A stretch of 64,000 nt of DNA from CALOCN01 sp942491735. GTDB lineage: Bacteria > Eisenbacteria > RBG-16-71-46 > JABDJR01. Numbering within the stretch: position 1 is the stretch's first letter; each line of letters begins with the position of its first letter. The stretch is from assembly GCA_942491735.1 (NCBI GenBank), contig CALOCN010000001.1:620001-684000 (forward strand), in the 5' to 3' direction. Of the stretch, positions 8,027-16,804 are shown piece after piece. The notes beneath the pieces are model-generated. The model was not told the origin of the DNA. It ran no database searches and saw only the letters and a program-made list of their open reading frames with translations. A program made the translations under genes and the position numbers.

Positions 8027-11000
8027 TCACCGCGGCGCGCTGAGCATCTCCCCCCGCGTCTGCCACGGGAACACCGGTCGCGCCACCGCCGAGGGCCACA
8101 CCCGGTCCATGCTATCGCCTTCGTAGATCTCGCCGTTCTTGCCAACCCAGTGCACGGTATTGCTGTTCGTGATGTCGACCAGCGGGTTCTCGTCCAGCAC
8201 CACGAAGTCGGCCAGTTTCCCCGGCTCCAGCGAACCAATCAGGTGATCCAGTCCCAGGTAGCGCGCGCCAAAGAGGGTTCCGCACCGTAGCGCATCGTGC
8301 TCGGTCATCCCGCCGTGGGTAAGCGCCCACAGCTCCCAGTGCGGTCCCAGTCCCTGCAGCTGTCCGTGGCCGCCCAACTGGACCAGCCCGCCCGCTTCCA
8401 CGATCTCCTTGCACCCGGCCGCCACGTCCATGTGGTGCCAGTCGTCGTCGGTGGCCATGAGTGGCCGGCGCCGGGAGCGCGCGTCCACCGCGCCGCGCTG
8501 CATGAAGGTGAGGAGCTTCTCGTTCTGCCACACCTCGGAGTGCTGGTAGAAGTAGTGCTCTCCGCTCAACCCGCCGTAGGCGACCAGCAGCGTGGGGGTG
8601 TAGCCGGTGCCGCTCCTGGCCATGAGGGTGACCACGTCCTTGTAGAGGGGCGCGACCGGAAGGGCATGCTCAATGCCCGAGTGCCCGTCCAGCACCATGG
8701 ACATGTTCATCTCCAGGTTCCCGCCCCCCTCGGGATGCACCATGACGCTCTCCTCCAGCGCGGCCTGGATGATCCACTGGCGCTGGTCCCGTCGCGGCTG
8801 CATGTAGCTCTTCACCGTGAACGCACCCAGGGTCTTCATGCGCTTCAGGTGGTGCCGGGCGTCCTCCAGGTTCGAGACCGGCGCCGTGTTGGGAATGTCG
8901 GCGCCGTAGAGGATGAACCCGGTGGAGAAGGTGCGCGGCCCCACCGTCACCCCGGTCTCCACCATCTCACTCTGGGTGAACACCGAGTAGGTGCTGGCCG
9001 AGGGATCATGGGTGGTGGTCACCCCGTAGGCGAGGTTGGCGTAGTAGTCGCTCACCGTCTCCGGAATGATGTCCAGGTACGTGTAGTGCATGTGCGCGTG
9101 GGCGTCGATCAGCCCGGGAATGATGGTCTTCCCGGCGACGTCGAACACGGTGGCGCCCTTGGGGATCGTGGTGGAGACGGATGGCCCGGCCGCGATGATG
9201 CGGTTGTCCTTCACCACCAGCGTACCCTCGTGGATGACCTCGTCCCCGTTCATGGTGATGAGCCGGGCGCCGGTCAACGCGTAGGTGCCGCTGGGGCGTA
9301 CCCGCGGCATTTCCAGCTGGACGGTGAAGGTGTCCGGATGCGCGGTGAACGCCTTGTCCTTCTTCTTATCCGACGCGGTGCTGTCCGCGTCCGCCTGGTC
9401 GGTCTTGGGCTTGGGGATCGTCTTCTCGCCCGCCTGGGTCTTTGCCTCGTCCCAGCTCTGGAAGACCTCGGCCAGTGCCACCCGATAGAAGTTGGGACCG
9501 AATCCCCAGGTCACCGCGTCGGACCCGGCGGTCCAGGAAAGCCAGTCCGCGCCTTCGCGGCTGAACCGATGCACCGGGACCGGTCCGCCCTCGCCGTCCA
9601 GCTCCACCGGGGTGCGCCCCAGCATGGGGAGCGCGGCGATGAACCCCTCGTGCAGCCGACTGTAGGCGACCCAGTGTCCGTCCGGGGAAGGAAGAATCTC
9701 CTCGGCATGTTTCACCTTCACGTGCTCACGACGGTCCGTGCCATCCGTCCGCACCGAGACCAATACCGCGCGGCTGTCCGGTCCGCCCCCCGTGTCCTCG
9801 GTATAGAAGATGCGATCCCCCTCCGGAGACCATGTGAGCCGGGGCATCTTGCGGGACGAGCCGCGGTTTCCGGTGGTGACCACGTAGTGTGACGCACCGC
9901 CGTCGACCGGGGCCCAGTGGATCTCGAGCCACAGCTCATCCCCCATCTCACGCCCGCGGGCGGTGGCGCCGCTGCCGCGCACAAAGGCGATGCGCTTCCC
10001 GTCCGGCGAGAACACCGGGTTGGAGTACTGGCCGGCCACCGAGGTGACCTGCTTGGCGCGGCCTCCCTGGGCCGGTCGCACCCAGACCTGCCCGCCTTCC
10101 GTGTCGCTCCAGGTCACGAAGGCAAGTCGGGAGCCATCCGGGGACCAACTGGGGGCGTACGCACGCGGGCCGGGCGAGTCCATGCGGGTGACCGCGGCCC
10201 CGGCCCGCAGTGGCAGCCGATAGAGCGAACCCAGGGCCGAGAAAACGATCTCGTCTCCCTTGGGGGACTGGGTGGGCCAGGACACCATGCGCACCCGAAT
10301 GGTCTCCGTATCGATGTCCTGGGCGAACCGCAGGGGCCGGTGCACCGTCTGCTCCACCGTGGCCGTGTAGTCGATGTCCCGCACCGAGCCGTCCCGGACC
10401 GACACCGCGTGGAGCCGCCCGCCAAAGCTGATCACGACCTCCTTGCCGTCGGGAGTCCAGTCGTAGCCCGGATAGCTTCCGGTCCAGGCGAAGTTCTCCT
10501 GCATGTCCTTGTCCAGGCGGTCGGTGAGCACGCGCTCGCTTCCGGTCTCCAGGTCGTGCAGCATCAGGAGCGATTGGTCACGATCGCGGCGTACGAAGGA
10601 CAACGTGGTGCCGTCGGGCGACAGCGCGGGGCGGGCCGAGCCCCCGTAGCCGTCGGTGATGGGGCGGGTGTTCCCGGTTTCCCGGTCATAGGCTTCGATC
10701 TGCCAGAACCCCTCGTAGACGTTGCGGTTGTAGCGGTACCGACTGTGACGGGCCGCGAAGTACACCCAGCGCCCGTCGGGGGAGACCACCGGGCCGTTGG
10801 CGTCCTGGACGTCCCCTTGGTCCGTCACCTGGAGGCCCGAGCCGCCGCGCACGTTGTAGAGCCAGAGCTCCACCGTACCCAGGCTGCTCCCGTCGGTGAT
10901 GCGTTTGCGCGCCACCACGTACTCGCCGTCGGGGGTCCACGCGCCGGAATTGATGACGTGGCCGGCATCGCTGGTGACCGGTCGCAGGGCGGCGGTGGCC

Positions 11001-11461
11001 AGTTCCAGGGTCCACAGGTTGTCGCTGCCGCCTCGGTCACTGGTGAACAGGATCCGGGAACCGTCCGGGGACCAACGGGGCTGATGATCGTAGGCCGGAC
11101 CGTCGGTGAGCCGTCTGGCCGTCCCGCCGTGGATGGAGACTTCGTACAGATCCCCGAGGATGTCGAACACCAGGCGTTTGCCGTTGGGGCTCACGTCGAC
11201 GTTGGTCCAGGTCCCCTGGTCCGTGTCGAAGGTGAGGGTATCGGCCGGGCCATGGACCCCGGACACCAGCCAGTCGGTGTCGGTGACCTTGGCCGCCGTG
11301 GTGTCCGTTCCCGCCGAGTCCGGATCGGCCTCGTGGTGGCCGATGTGCCCAGGCAGGTGGGAAGAAGGCGAGTCGCCGGTGGCCGGGGCGCTCAGGAGCC
11401 CCAGGGCAACGAACGAGACGGGCAGGCACAGGACGCGTAGAATGGCGGTCGGGAGGATCAT
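8027..11461 (-). CDS. TolB-propeller / amidohydrolase fusion, exported
   Basis: An 1,144-residue protein with a signal peptide (about residues 1-29). The N-terminal two thirds are WD40-like TolB/PD40 beta-propeller repeats (SPDGSR, SPDGRW, SPDGTT and others). The C-terminal third is an amidohydrolase-superfamily metal hydrolase, with the HxH metal motif at H788-A789-H790 (DAHAHMH) and the closing GSLEPGKLADFVVLD segment of imidazolonepropionase-like enzymes. This fused architecture is known in periplasmic hydrolases of Bacteroidota, Gemmatimonadota and Proteobacteria; the substrate, perhaps a dipeptide or cyclic amide, cannot be told. It is divergent from the glycosyltransferase gene. Confidence 0.9.
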   Translation of the reverse strand: MILPTAILRVLCLPVSFVALGLLSAPATGDSPSSHLPGHIGHHEADPDSAGTDTTAAKVTDTDWLVSGVHGPADTLTFDTDQGTWTNVDVSPNGKRLVFDILGDLYEVSIHGGTARRLTDGPAYDHQPRWSPDGSRILFTSDRGGSDNLWTLELATAALRPVTSDAGHVINSGAWTPDGEYVVARKRITDGSSLGTVELWLYNVRGGSGLQVTDQGDVQDANGPVVSPDGRWVYFAARHSRYRYNRNVYEGFWQIEAYDRETGNTRPITDGYGGSARPALSPDGTTLSFVRRDRDQSLLMLHDLETGSERVLTDRLDKDMQENFAWTGSYPGYDWTPDGKEVVISFGGRLHAVSVRDGSVRDIDYTATVEQTVHRPLRFAQDIDTETIRVRMVSWPTQSPKGDEIVFSALGSLYRLPLRAGAAVTRMDSPGPRAYAPSWSPDGSRLAFVTWSDTEGGQVWVRPAQGGRAKQVTSVAGQYSNPVFSPDGKRIAFVRGSGATARGREMGDELWLEIHWAPVDGGASHYVVTTGNRGSSRKMPRLTWSPEGDRIFYTEDTGGGPDSRAVLVSVRTDGTDRREHVKVKHAEEILPSPDGHWVAYSRLHEGFIAALPMLGRTPVELDGEGGPVPVHRFSREGADWLSWTAGSDAVTWGFGPNFYRVALAEVFQSWDEAKTQAGEKTIPKPKTDQADADSTASDKKKDKAFTAHPDTFTVQLEMPRVRPSGTYALTGARLITMNGDEVIHEGTLVVKDNRIIAAGPSVSTTIPKGATVFDVAGKTIIPGLIDAHAHMHYTYLDIIPETVSDYYANLAYGVTTTHDPSASTYSVFTQSEMVETGVTVGPRTFSTGFILYGADIPNTAPVSNLEDARHHLKRMKTLGAFTVKSYMQPRRDQRQWIIQAALEESVMVHPEGGGNLEMNMSMVLDGHSGIEHALPVAPLYKDVVTLMARSGTGYTPTLLVAYGGLSGEHYFYQHSEVWQNEKLLTFMQRGAVDARSRRRPLMATDDDWHHMDVAAGCKEIVEAGGLVQLGGHGQLQGLGPHWELWALTHGGMTEHDALRCGTLFGARYLGLDHLIGSLEPGKLADFVVLDENPLVDITNSNTVHWVGKNGEIYEGDSMDRVWPSAVARPVFPWQTRGEMLSAPR

Positions 11462-11552
11462 GCGAGTTACTCCGGAAGTGTCCAGAACCAGGGGGCCAAA
11501 GGCGGGATACGCGGCAGTCTACACGCCGCCCCGTGCGAACACCAAGACCGCG

Positions 11553-12272
11553 ATGCCCCCCGCTGTTTCCGTGGTCATCCCGGTTCGGGATGCGGCCTCG
11601 GGGATCGAGGCCACCCTGGAGTCGGTGCGGCGCCAGGACCCGCCCGTGATGGAGACCATCGTGGTGGATGGGGGATCCGCGGATGGAACCCGTGAGGTGG
11701 CCGGGTCGCTGGGCGCTAATGTGGTGCGGGGGCCGGTGGGACGCGGGGCCCAGTTGGCCATGGGAGCGGAGTGTGCCGCGGGGGAGGTCCTGCTGTTCCT
11801 GCACGGGGACTCGGTCTTGCCGGATGGAGCCGTGCGGGCGTTGACCGTGGCTCTGGAGGATCCGGATGTGGTGGGGGGGAAGTTCCGCATTGCCTTTGAC
11901 CGTCCCTGCCCGGTCACCCGGGGGATCGCCGCGTTTTCCCGGTTTCCTTGGTCCTGGACCTCGTTTGGTGACGGCGGTTTCTTTGTCCGGCGTTCCGTCC
12001 ACGACCGGATGGGGGGATTCGAGCGGATCCCCCTGTTTGAAGACGTCCGTTTCTTCAGCGCGATGCGCGCGATGGGGAAGGTGGCGGTGATTCCGTTGGA
12101 GATCGTGACCAGCGCCCACCGGTTCCGGGAGCGGGGCGCGCTACGGCAGTTGTTGTCCAACACCGGCCTGTGGTTGGCTCATCAGTTGGGAGCCTCGCCT
12201 TATCACCTGGCGGCGCGTTACCAGGGCACGGAGCAGGCTCCGGCCGCCCCCCTGAAGGAGCCTTTGGCATGA
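11553..12272 (+). CDS. Family 2 glycosyltransferase, TIGR04283-like
   Basis: A 239-residue cytosolic GT-A enzyme starting directly before the nucleotide-binding strand (VSVVIPVRDAASGIEATLES). It has the metal-binding region FLHGDSVLP and the downstream FGDGGFFVRRSVHDRMGGF typical of the TIGR04283 group. That group includes enzymes annotated in arsenosugar pathways, but no arsenic genes are nearby. The ATG at 11553 was chosen because it fits family length; an in-frame ATG at 11460 would overlap the divergent gene's start. It is the first gene of a four-gene operon and its stop overlaps the next start. Confidence 0.8.
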   Translation: MPPAVSVVIPVRDAASGIEATLESVRRQDPPVMETIVVDGGSADGTREVAGSLGANVVRGPVGRGAQLAMGAECAAGEVLLFLHGDSVLPDGAVRALTVALEDPDVVGGKFRIAFDRPCPVTRGIAAFSRFPWSWTSFGDGGFFVRRSVHDRMGGFERIPLFEDVRFFSAMRAMGKVAVIPLEIVTSAHRFRERGALRQLLSNTGLWLAHQLGASPYHLAARYQGTEQAPAAPLKEPLA

Positions 12273-12631
12273 AGTTTCCAGTCCTGATGTTGTTGCTGGT
12301 AGTCCTCGTGGGTTGCGGTGCCTCGCCGGAAGGGGAGACGGTGGATGCGGCCATCGCCCGCCTGACCGAGTTGGCCGTGGCCAGGGACTACGCGACCCTC
12401 ATTGACGAGCGCTATGCGGAAACGCACAAGTTCCGCGGACCCGAGGATCGCGAGGCCTTGATCCACCGGTTCGAAACAACCTACGGTCCGGGCCTGGTGG
12501 AGAACCTGGGGAAGCTCTCCGGAATCGAGCGCACCTTCTCCGAGGACGGCGCGAAGGTGAGTTGGTCCGCGCCGGGATTCCGGTTCAACATGGTGCGCAG
12601 CGAGGACGGCTTGTGGAGGTTCACCATCTGA
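12269..12631 (+). CDS. Small lipoprotein, unknown function
   Basis: A 120-residue protein with a lipobox near residue 16 (LVVLVGC-G). The ribosome site GAAGGAG precedes an ATG that overlaps the previous stop. The mature part is a single alpha/beta domain (AIARLTELAVARDYATLIDE, ending FNMVRSEDGLWRFTI) resembling small NTF2-like periplasmic domains, but no firm family was recognised. It lies between a glycosyltransferase and a redoxin gene with overlapping ends, so it is co-translated with them. Confidence 0.7.
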   Translation: MKFPVLMLLLVVLVGCGASPEGETVDAAIARLTELAVARDYATLIDERYAETHKFRGPEDREALIHRFETTYGPGLVENLGKLSGIERTFSEDGAKVSWSAPGFRFNMVRSEDGLWRFTI

Positions 12632-13008
12632 TGGGGTTCCTGGATCGCCTGGGAGAAATGTTCGGCGGAGCCGGTTTCGAGGGCGCCCGGTTGGTGACCA
12701 CCGCCCAGGACGTGGAAGCGCTGTTCGCCGAGCCCGAGGCGTTGCTCTACAAGCACAGCCCCATCTGCGGTGTGTGCAGTTCCGCGGTGCGCGAGGTGCG
12801 CAAGCTGCGGGAAGAGAAGCCGGATCTTGCGCTCTACGTAGTGGACGTGATCGCCGACCGGAGACTGTCGCAACAGATCGCGACCCGGTCCGGTGTGGTC
12901 CACGCATCGCCCCAGGTCCTTCTGTTTAGGGACGGTGCGGCGGTGTGGGACACCTCCCATTTCGACATCCGAATGGATGCCATGCAATCGGCCCTGGAGG
13001 GTGCATGA
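12631..13008 (+). CDS. YtxJ/BrxC-type monothiol bacilliredoxin-like protein
   Basis: A 125-residue thioredoxin-fold protein. The motif KHSPICGVCSSA places cysteines at 46 and 49, and the C-terminal ASPQVLLFRDGAAVWDTSHF is diagnostic of the YtxJ family, which reduces protein-bacillithiol disulfides in Firmicutes and relatives. Classical YtxJ proteins usually carry one active Cys here, so the CxxC form is a variation. It suggests a low-molecular-weight thiol such as bacillithiol in this organism (inference). Its start overlaps the lipoprotein stop (TGATG), and its stop overlaps the thioesterase start. Confidence 0.8.
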   Translation: MGFLDRLGEMFGGAGFEGARLVTTAQDVEALFAEPEALLYKHSPICGVCSSAVREVRKLREEKPDLALYVVDVIADRRLSQQIATRSGVVHASPQVLLFRDGAAVWDTSHFDIRMDAMQSALEGA

Positions 13009-13442
13009 GCCGTCTCAAGCTGACCTACGAGGGTCCCACCCTCTTCACCCACGAGATCCCCGTCCGCATCACCGACCTCAACTACGGCAACCACCTTGCC
13101 CACGACACCCTGGTGTCGCTGCTGCACGAGGCCCGGGCGCGGTTTTTCAGCTTTCATGACATGTCCGAGAAGGACGTCGACGGGGCCGGGATCATCCTGG
13201 TGGACCTTGCGGTGCGGTATCAGGCCCAGGGTTTCTACGGCCAGGTCATGGTGATCGAGATCGGGGTGGTGGATGTCGGTTCCCGCGGCTGTACCCTGGA
13301 ATATCGAGTGACCGAAAAGGAGCAGGGGACACCGGTGGCCCTGGCCCGGACCGGAATCGTGTTCTTCGACTACGGGGCGCAGAAGGTGGTGGGGATGCCG
13401 GACAGGTTCCGCGTGGTGCTGGATGGGCCCAACCTCGCCTGA
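13005..13442 (+). CDS. Hotdog-fold acyl-CoA thioesterase
   Basis: A 145-residue protein of the 4HBT/YbgC thioesterase class. The active-site helix region is visible as ITDLNYGNHLAHDTLVSLLH, followed by the hotdog strands (YGQVMVIEIGVVDVG and RTGIVFFDY). Such enzymes hydrolyse fatty or aromatic acyl-CoA thioesters in the cytosol. The ATG overlaps the redoxin stop by ATGA, so it is the last gene of the operon starting at 11553. The substrate cannot be inferred. Confidence 0.85.
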   Translation: MSRLKLTYEGPTLFTHEIPVRITDLNYGNHLAHDTLVSLLHEARARFFSFHDMSEKDVDGAGIILVDLAVRYQAQGFYGQVMVIEIGVVDVGSRGCTLEYRVTEKEQGTPVALARTGIVFFDYGAQKVVGMPDRFRVVLDGPNLA

Positions 13443-13485
13443 GCCGTGCCACGCCGCCAGCAGACTCCAACCCGTGGCCTGCGGT

Positions 13486-13812
13486 CTACTCCCGGATCAT
13501 GGTCAGGAGCATCTTGAACCGAGCCGTCGCCTTCACCGCATGCGGTTGACCCCCGGGCATGAGGATGGTGTCCCCCACTTTCAGGCCATGGGGCGCCCCC
13601 GAGATTGTGATCTCGCCTTCCCCGTCCAGGAGCTGAACGAGCGCGTCGTGCGGGACGGTGTGCTCGCTGAGTTCCTGGCCCTGGTCAAAGGCGAAGAGGG
13701 TCACCGTGCCCTTGGGCTTCTTGAGCAGGGTGCGGCTCACCACCGCGCCTTCCTGGTAGGCGATGAGGCCGGTCAGGGACTGCGGTTCGGCGTGAATGCT
13801 GTCGGTTTCCAT
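13486..13812 (-). CDS. Small cupin-domain protein
   Basis: A 108-residue single-domain cupin. Both conserved motifs are visible: HTVPHDALVQLLDGEGEITI (motif 1 with metal-ligand His) and GDTILMPGGQPHAV (motif 2). The start at 13812 has GGAG about nine bases upstream; an earlier in-frame start would add 18 residues lacking cupin features. It is downstream of, and probably co-transcribed with, the Cys-rich protein gene (46-base gap). Function is unknown; similar small cupins bind metals and small ligands. Confidence 0.8.
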   Translation of the reverse strand: METDSIHAEPQSLTGLIAYQEGAVVSRTLLKKPKGTVTLFAFDQGQELSEHTVPHDALVQLLDGEGEITISGAPHGLKVGDTILMPGGQPHAVKATARFKMLLTMIRE

Positions 13813-13858
13813 TGGCAGTGCTCCGTGTCTTCCAGACTTGTGGGCCGTTGACTCGCGG

Positions 13859-14380
13859 CTACGCATGATCGGGCGAGATCCTGTCCAGTGCCTCCCGCGC
13901 GAGCCTGATCAGCTCCTCGCGATCTCGACCGAACGGGCCATCCTCCTCACTGGACGGATCGAACCGGCAGATACGACGCAGGCCTTCGACCGCGCGTGTC
14001 TCCCTGAACCGGGCCAGTTGCCGGATCACCGTCTCATCCGAGTAGGTCCCAAGGGGGTACTCGGACTGGGGTTTCGCTTCCATGCGGTCGAGCAGGTCGA
14101 GCAGGTGACGGCGGATCTCTTCGGTGTCCGGCGACGCCTTCCAGACTTCCCTGGCCCCGAACGAGTCCCCGGTGAACACGGGCCCGATGGGGATAGGATC
14201 CGGCTCGGGACGACGGTGTGGGTGATTGCCGCAATACGTGTAGAAGGGGTTGTCGATGGGAAGCTCGCGAATGGTGCAGAAATCCGGCTCGGGATCGCCC
14301 ACGTGGTCGTACCCGGCCTCGCCCTTGTTCTTGGAGTTGAACCAGCACGTTCCACAGCAATCGGATCCGCCGTTCGGCAT
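13859..14380 (-). CDS. Cysteine-rich N-terminal domain protein, unknown function
   Basis: A 173-residue cytosolic protein with no signal peptide. The first about 45 residues carry SDCCGTCWFN, then a Cys in PEPDFCTIRELPI and another in NPFYTYCGNHPHRR, a spacing that suggests a zinc or iron-sulfur knuckle. The rest is helical (RRHLLDLLDRMEAKPQSEYP and following). ATG 14380 has a GGGGGAA ribosome site and lies upstream of the small cupin gene. The family is not recognised. Confidence 0.6.
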   Translation of the reverse strand: MPNGGSDCCGTCWFNSKNKGEAGYDHVGDPEPDFCTIRELPIDNPFYTYCGNHPHRRPEPDPIPIGPVFTGDSFGAREVWKASPDTEEIRRHLLDLLDRMEAKPQSEYPLGTYSDETVIRQLARFRETRAVEGLRRICRFDPSSEEDGPFGRDREELIRLAREALDRISPDHA

Positions 14381-14462
14381 TGGGTTCCCCCGCAAGCGTC
14401 CTCATACTGACCGTCCCGGGTCCAGACACACTTCGTTACCCAATATAGCACCACTGCCGTCT

Positions 14463-16121
14463 CTACCGGATCAAGGTGACCCGTCGGGTCTGTACCCCCA
14501 CTCCATCGGACACTCTGAAGAAATAGACCCCAGCCCCTGCGAGACGTCCGGACTGGTCTCGACCGTCCCAGGACAACGTTCCCGAATCGTTCGCGCCTGT
14601 TCCGAGATCCCGAATCAGACGCCCGGACGTATCAAAGATCCGTGCGCTCTCCAGCTGACCGGCGTCTTCCATCTCGAAGGCCAGGCTCGTGTGGAGCCGA
14701 AACGGGTTGGGGTAGGCGGCATGGAGCGTCAACCCTCCATGACCCGGGCGGGGGAGATCGTCCACGCCGACACTTTCCGAGTACACGATCCAGAACGCCT
14801 GGTGCGCGGATGCGAACGGGACATTGTCCAGGTCGATGAAGCCGAACGTGGCGTCGCCGGTATGATACCCGCCCAGCATGACCGACCCGGAGGGTGCGAT
14901 TACGATTTGGCCGGCTCCATCGAACCCTGCGCCCCCCCCGACCTCGGCGCAGGTCCACCCGCCCGTGACGTCCATCTCGGCAAAGAAAACGTCGTTGGTA
15001 ACACCGACCGAGGGAATCGTGAACGGACCGAAGTCTCCGCCCGCTCCCACCTGGCCCGCGATGGCCAGCCTTCCGTCCCGTTGGTCGATGTCGGCACCGA
15101 AGTCGTTGGACGATCCACCGAACCGGTCCGCCCAGTTGAAGGATCCGTCGTCCTTGAGGGAGACGATGTACCCGTCAAAGCCCCCGGCGCTGCTCACATT
15201 GCCCCCGCCGAAGTCGGCGGTGTTCTCGAAACTTCCGGTGAGGAACACGTTGTCATCCCCGTCGGTGTCCACCGATCCGGCAACCTCCTGGTCGGTTCCG
15301 CCGAAACTGGTGGCCCAGGTGATACTGGTCAGGTTGGCGAACTTCACCACGCAGATGTCGGTGTTTCCCTTGGAGACCAGGGCGGTTGGACCGAAGTTGA
15401 TCGTGGAGGAGAAGGATCCGGTGAACAGCACATTGCCGCTGGAGTCCATGGCCAGGCGGCCGTTGCTCTCGGATCCCACACTCCCGGTGCTCACCACGCT
15501 CTGCACGACGCCGGAGGTGTTGACGAGCTGGAAGAAGAAGTCGCTGAACCCGTTGGAGCCGATGTCACCCGTGCCCACGTCCGTGGTATCGGTGAAGTCG
15601 CCGCAGACGACTGCCCAGTTGTTTCCGAGCAGTTCCACTCCGGTAGCCTTGGTGTTGATCGCGCCCAGGGTGGTGAGCCAATTGAGCGAACCGCCCCCCG
15701 CGTTGAGCCGGAGCATCATCTCGGATCCGTTGACCGTCTGGACCGCGCCGTCGACGCTCAGGTCGCCGCCGATTATCCAACCCACCGCGACAACCCAGCC
15801 GTTTCGTACATCGATGTCGTTGATCTGACACCGGCCCCGAAGGTCGACATCCCATAGAAGGGTCCCGGAAGGGGAGAACTTGGCCAGGAAACTGCCGAGG
15901 CCCGCCAACGAGACGGTGCCGCTCAGGTCGATCCGGGTGTTACGAACGCCCGCGACGTAGTAGTTTCCCGCGGCGTCCACGGCAACCGCAGTTAGTTCGT
16001 CGTCCCCGGTCAGTCCTCCGGTGAACCCCATGGCCGGTTCGAGATCGGCATGGCCAACGGAGGCCATGCCGGCCAGGGCGACGAGGGTCAGTACCGCCAC
16101 GACGCTGAGTTTCGGGCTCAT
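14463..16121 (-). CDS. Secreted beta-propeller-like protein with FlgD-like C-terminal sorting domain
   Basis: A 552-residue exported protein with a signal peptide (MSPKLSVVAVLTLVALAGMA). The body is made of SBBP-like repeats with recurring WATSFGGTDQE, DGDDNVFLTGSF and WADRFGGSSND units, a seven- or eight-bladed propeller pattern. The C-terminal about 85 residues (HAAYPNPFRLHTSLAFEM, then SWDGRDQSGRLAGAGVYFFR) are the FlgD-like immunoglobulin domain also found in the gene ending at 4934. The start at 16121 follows AAGAGGT. The role is unknown; such proteins are usually surface-exposed or released. Confidence 0.8.
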   Translation of the reverse strand: MSPKLSVVAVLTLVALAGMASVGHADLEPAMGFTGGLTGDDELTAVAVDAAGNYYVAGVRNTRIDLSGTVSLAGLGSFLAKFSPSGTLLWDVDLRGRCQINDIDVRNGWVVAVGWIIGGDLSVDGAVQTVNGSEMMLRLNAGGGSLNWLTTLGAINTKATGVELLGNNWAVVCGDFTDTTDVGTGDIGSNGFSDFFFQLVNTSGVVQSVVSTGSVGSESNGRLAMDSSGNVLFTGSFSSTINFGPTALVSKGNTDICVVKFANLTSITWATSFGGTDQEVAGSVDTDGDDNVFLTGSFENTADFGGGNVSSAGGFDGYIVSLKDDGSFNWADRFGGSSNDFGADIDQRDGRLAIAGQVGAGGDFGPFTIPSVGVTNDVFFAEMDVTGGWTCAEVGGGAGFDGAGQIVIAPSGSVMLGGYHTGDATFGFIDLDNVPFASAHQAFWIVYSESVGVDDLPRPGHGGLTLHAAYPNPFRLHTSLAFEMEDAGQLESARIFDTSGRLIRDLGTGANDSGTLSWDGRDQSGRLAGAGVYFFRVSDGVGVQTRRVTLIR

Positions 16122-16325
16122 CGGGACCTCTTGTTGGTGTGGCCGACCCACAGGTTGACCGGTTCTGGACGCGCATGGACGCTTGGTCTGAGGGTGCGCG
16201 GGAACCCTCTACCAGTAACAGCGCAGGACGGGGTTGTTCACCCTCACCGAAAGTGGGCGGTGGGGACGCCGGTTCAGCTAAACGGCACTTGGGTAAGGGT
16301 TTGCCATGAGCAAGGAGACTCAGGG

Positions 16326-16799
16326 ATGGACATCCGTGAAGACAACCTCACCGGGAAGGTGATCACCCGGTTCCTACGGGAACACCTGGACAACATGCAC
16401 GACATCACCCCGCCGGGCAGCGTGCACGCCATGGACGTGGAGGCATTGCGCGCCCCGGAGGTGACCTTCTGGTCCGCCTGGGAGGGCGAGGTGCTCCTGG
16501 GTTGCGGGGCGCTCAAGGAACTGGATCCCCGTCGCGGCGAGATCAAGTCCATGCGCACCGTGGTGACGCACCGGGGGAAGGGGGTGGCCTCGGCGCTCCT
16601 GGAACACATGACCGCGGAGGCGGTGCGTCGCGGGTACCGGGAGCTCTACCTGGAGACGGGGGCCCAACCGGAGTTTGCGCCGGCACGGGCGCTCTACGAA
16701 CGGCATGGCTTTACCTATCGGGGCCCGTTCGGGGACTACACGGACGATCCCAACAGCGTGTTCATGATGAAGCGCATTGGCGACGCGGGGTCGGGCTAG
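16326..16799 (+). CDS. GNAT N-acetyltransferase
   Basis: A 157-residue acetyl-CoA-dependent acetyltransferase. The acetyl-CoA loop is seen as HRGKGVASALLEHMTAEAVR, and the C-terminal FAPARALYERHGFTYRGPFG is the usual GNAT motif B and end. AAGGAG lies about nine bases before the chosen ATG. The layout resembles small YsnE/PhnO-like GNATs. The substrate is unknown. It is convergent with the PLP enzyme gene, with only five bases between the stops. Confidence 0.85.
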   Translation: MDIREDNLTGKVITRFLREHLDNMHDITPPGSVHAMDVEALRAPEVTFWSAWEGEVLLGCGALKELDPRRGEIKSMRTVVTHRGKGVASALLEHMTAEAVRRGYRELYLETGAQPEFAPARALYERHGFTYRGPFGDYTDDPNSVFMMKRIGDAGSG

Positions 16800-16804
16800 A
16801 CCTT

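Noticed and set aside
9917..11440. 507-codon open frame opposite the TolB-amidohydrolase gene
   Set aside because: It mirrors a clear gene, is rich in Gly, Val, Pro and Arg as expected from GC-biased antisense frames, and shows no domain.
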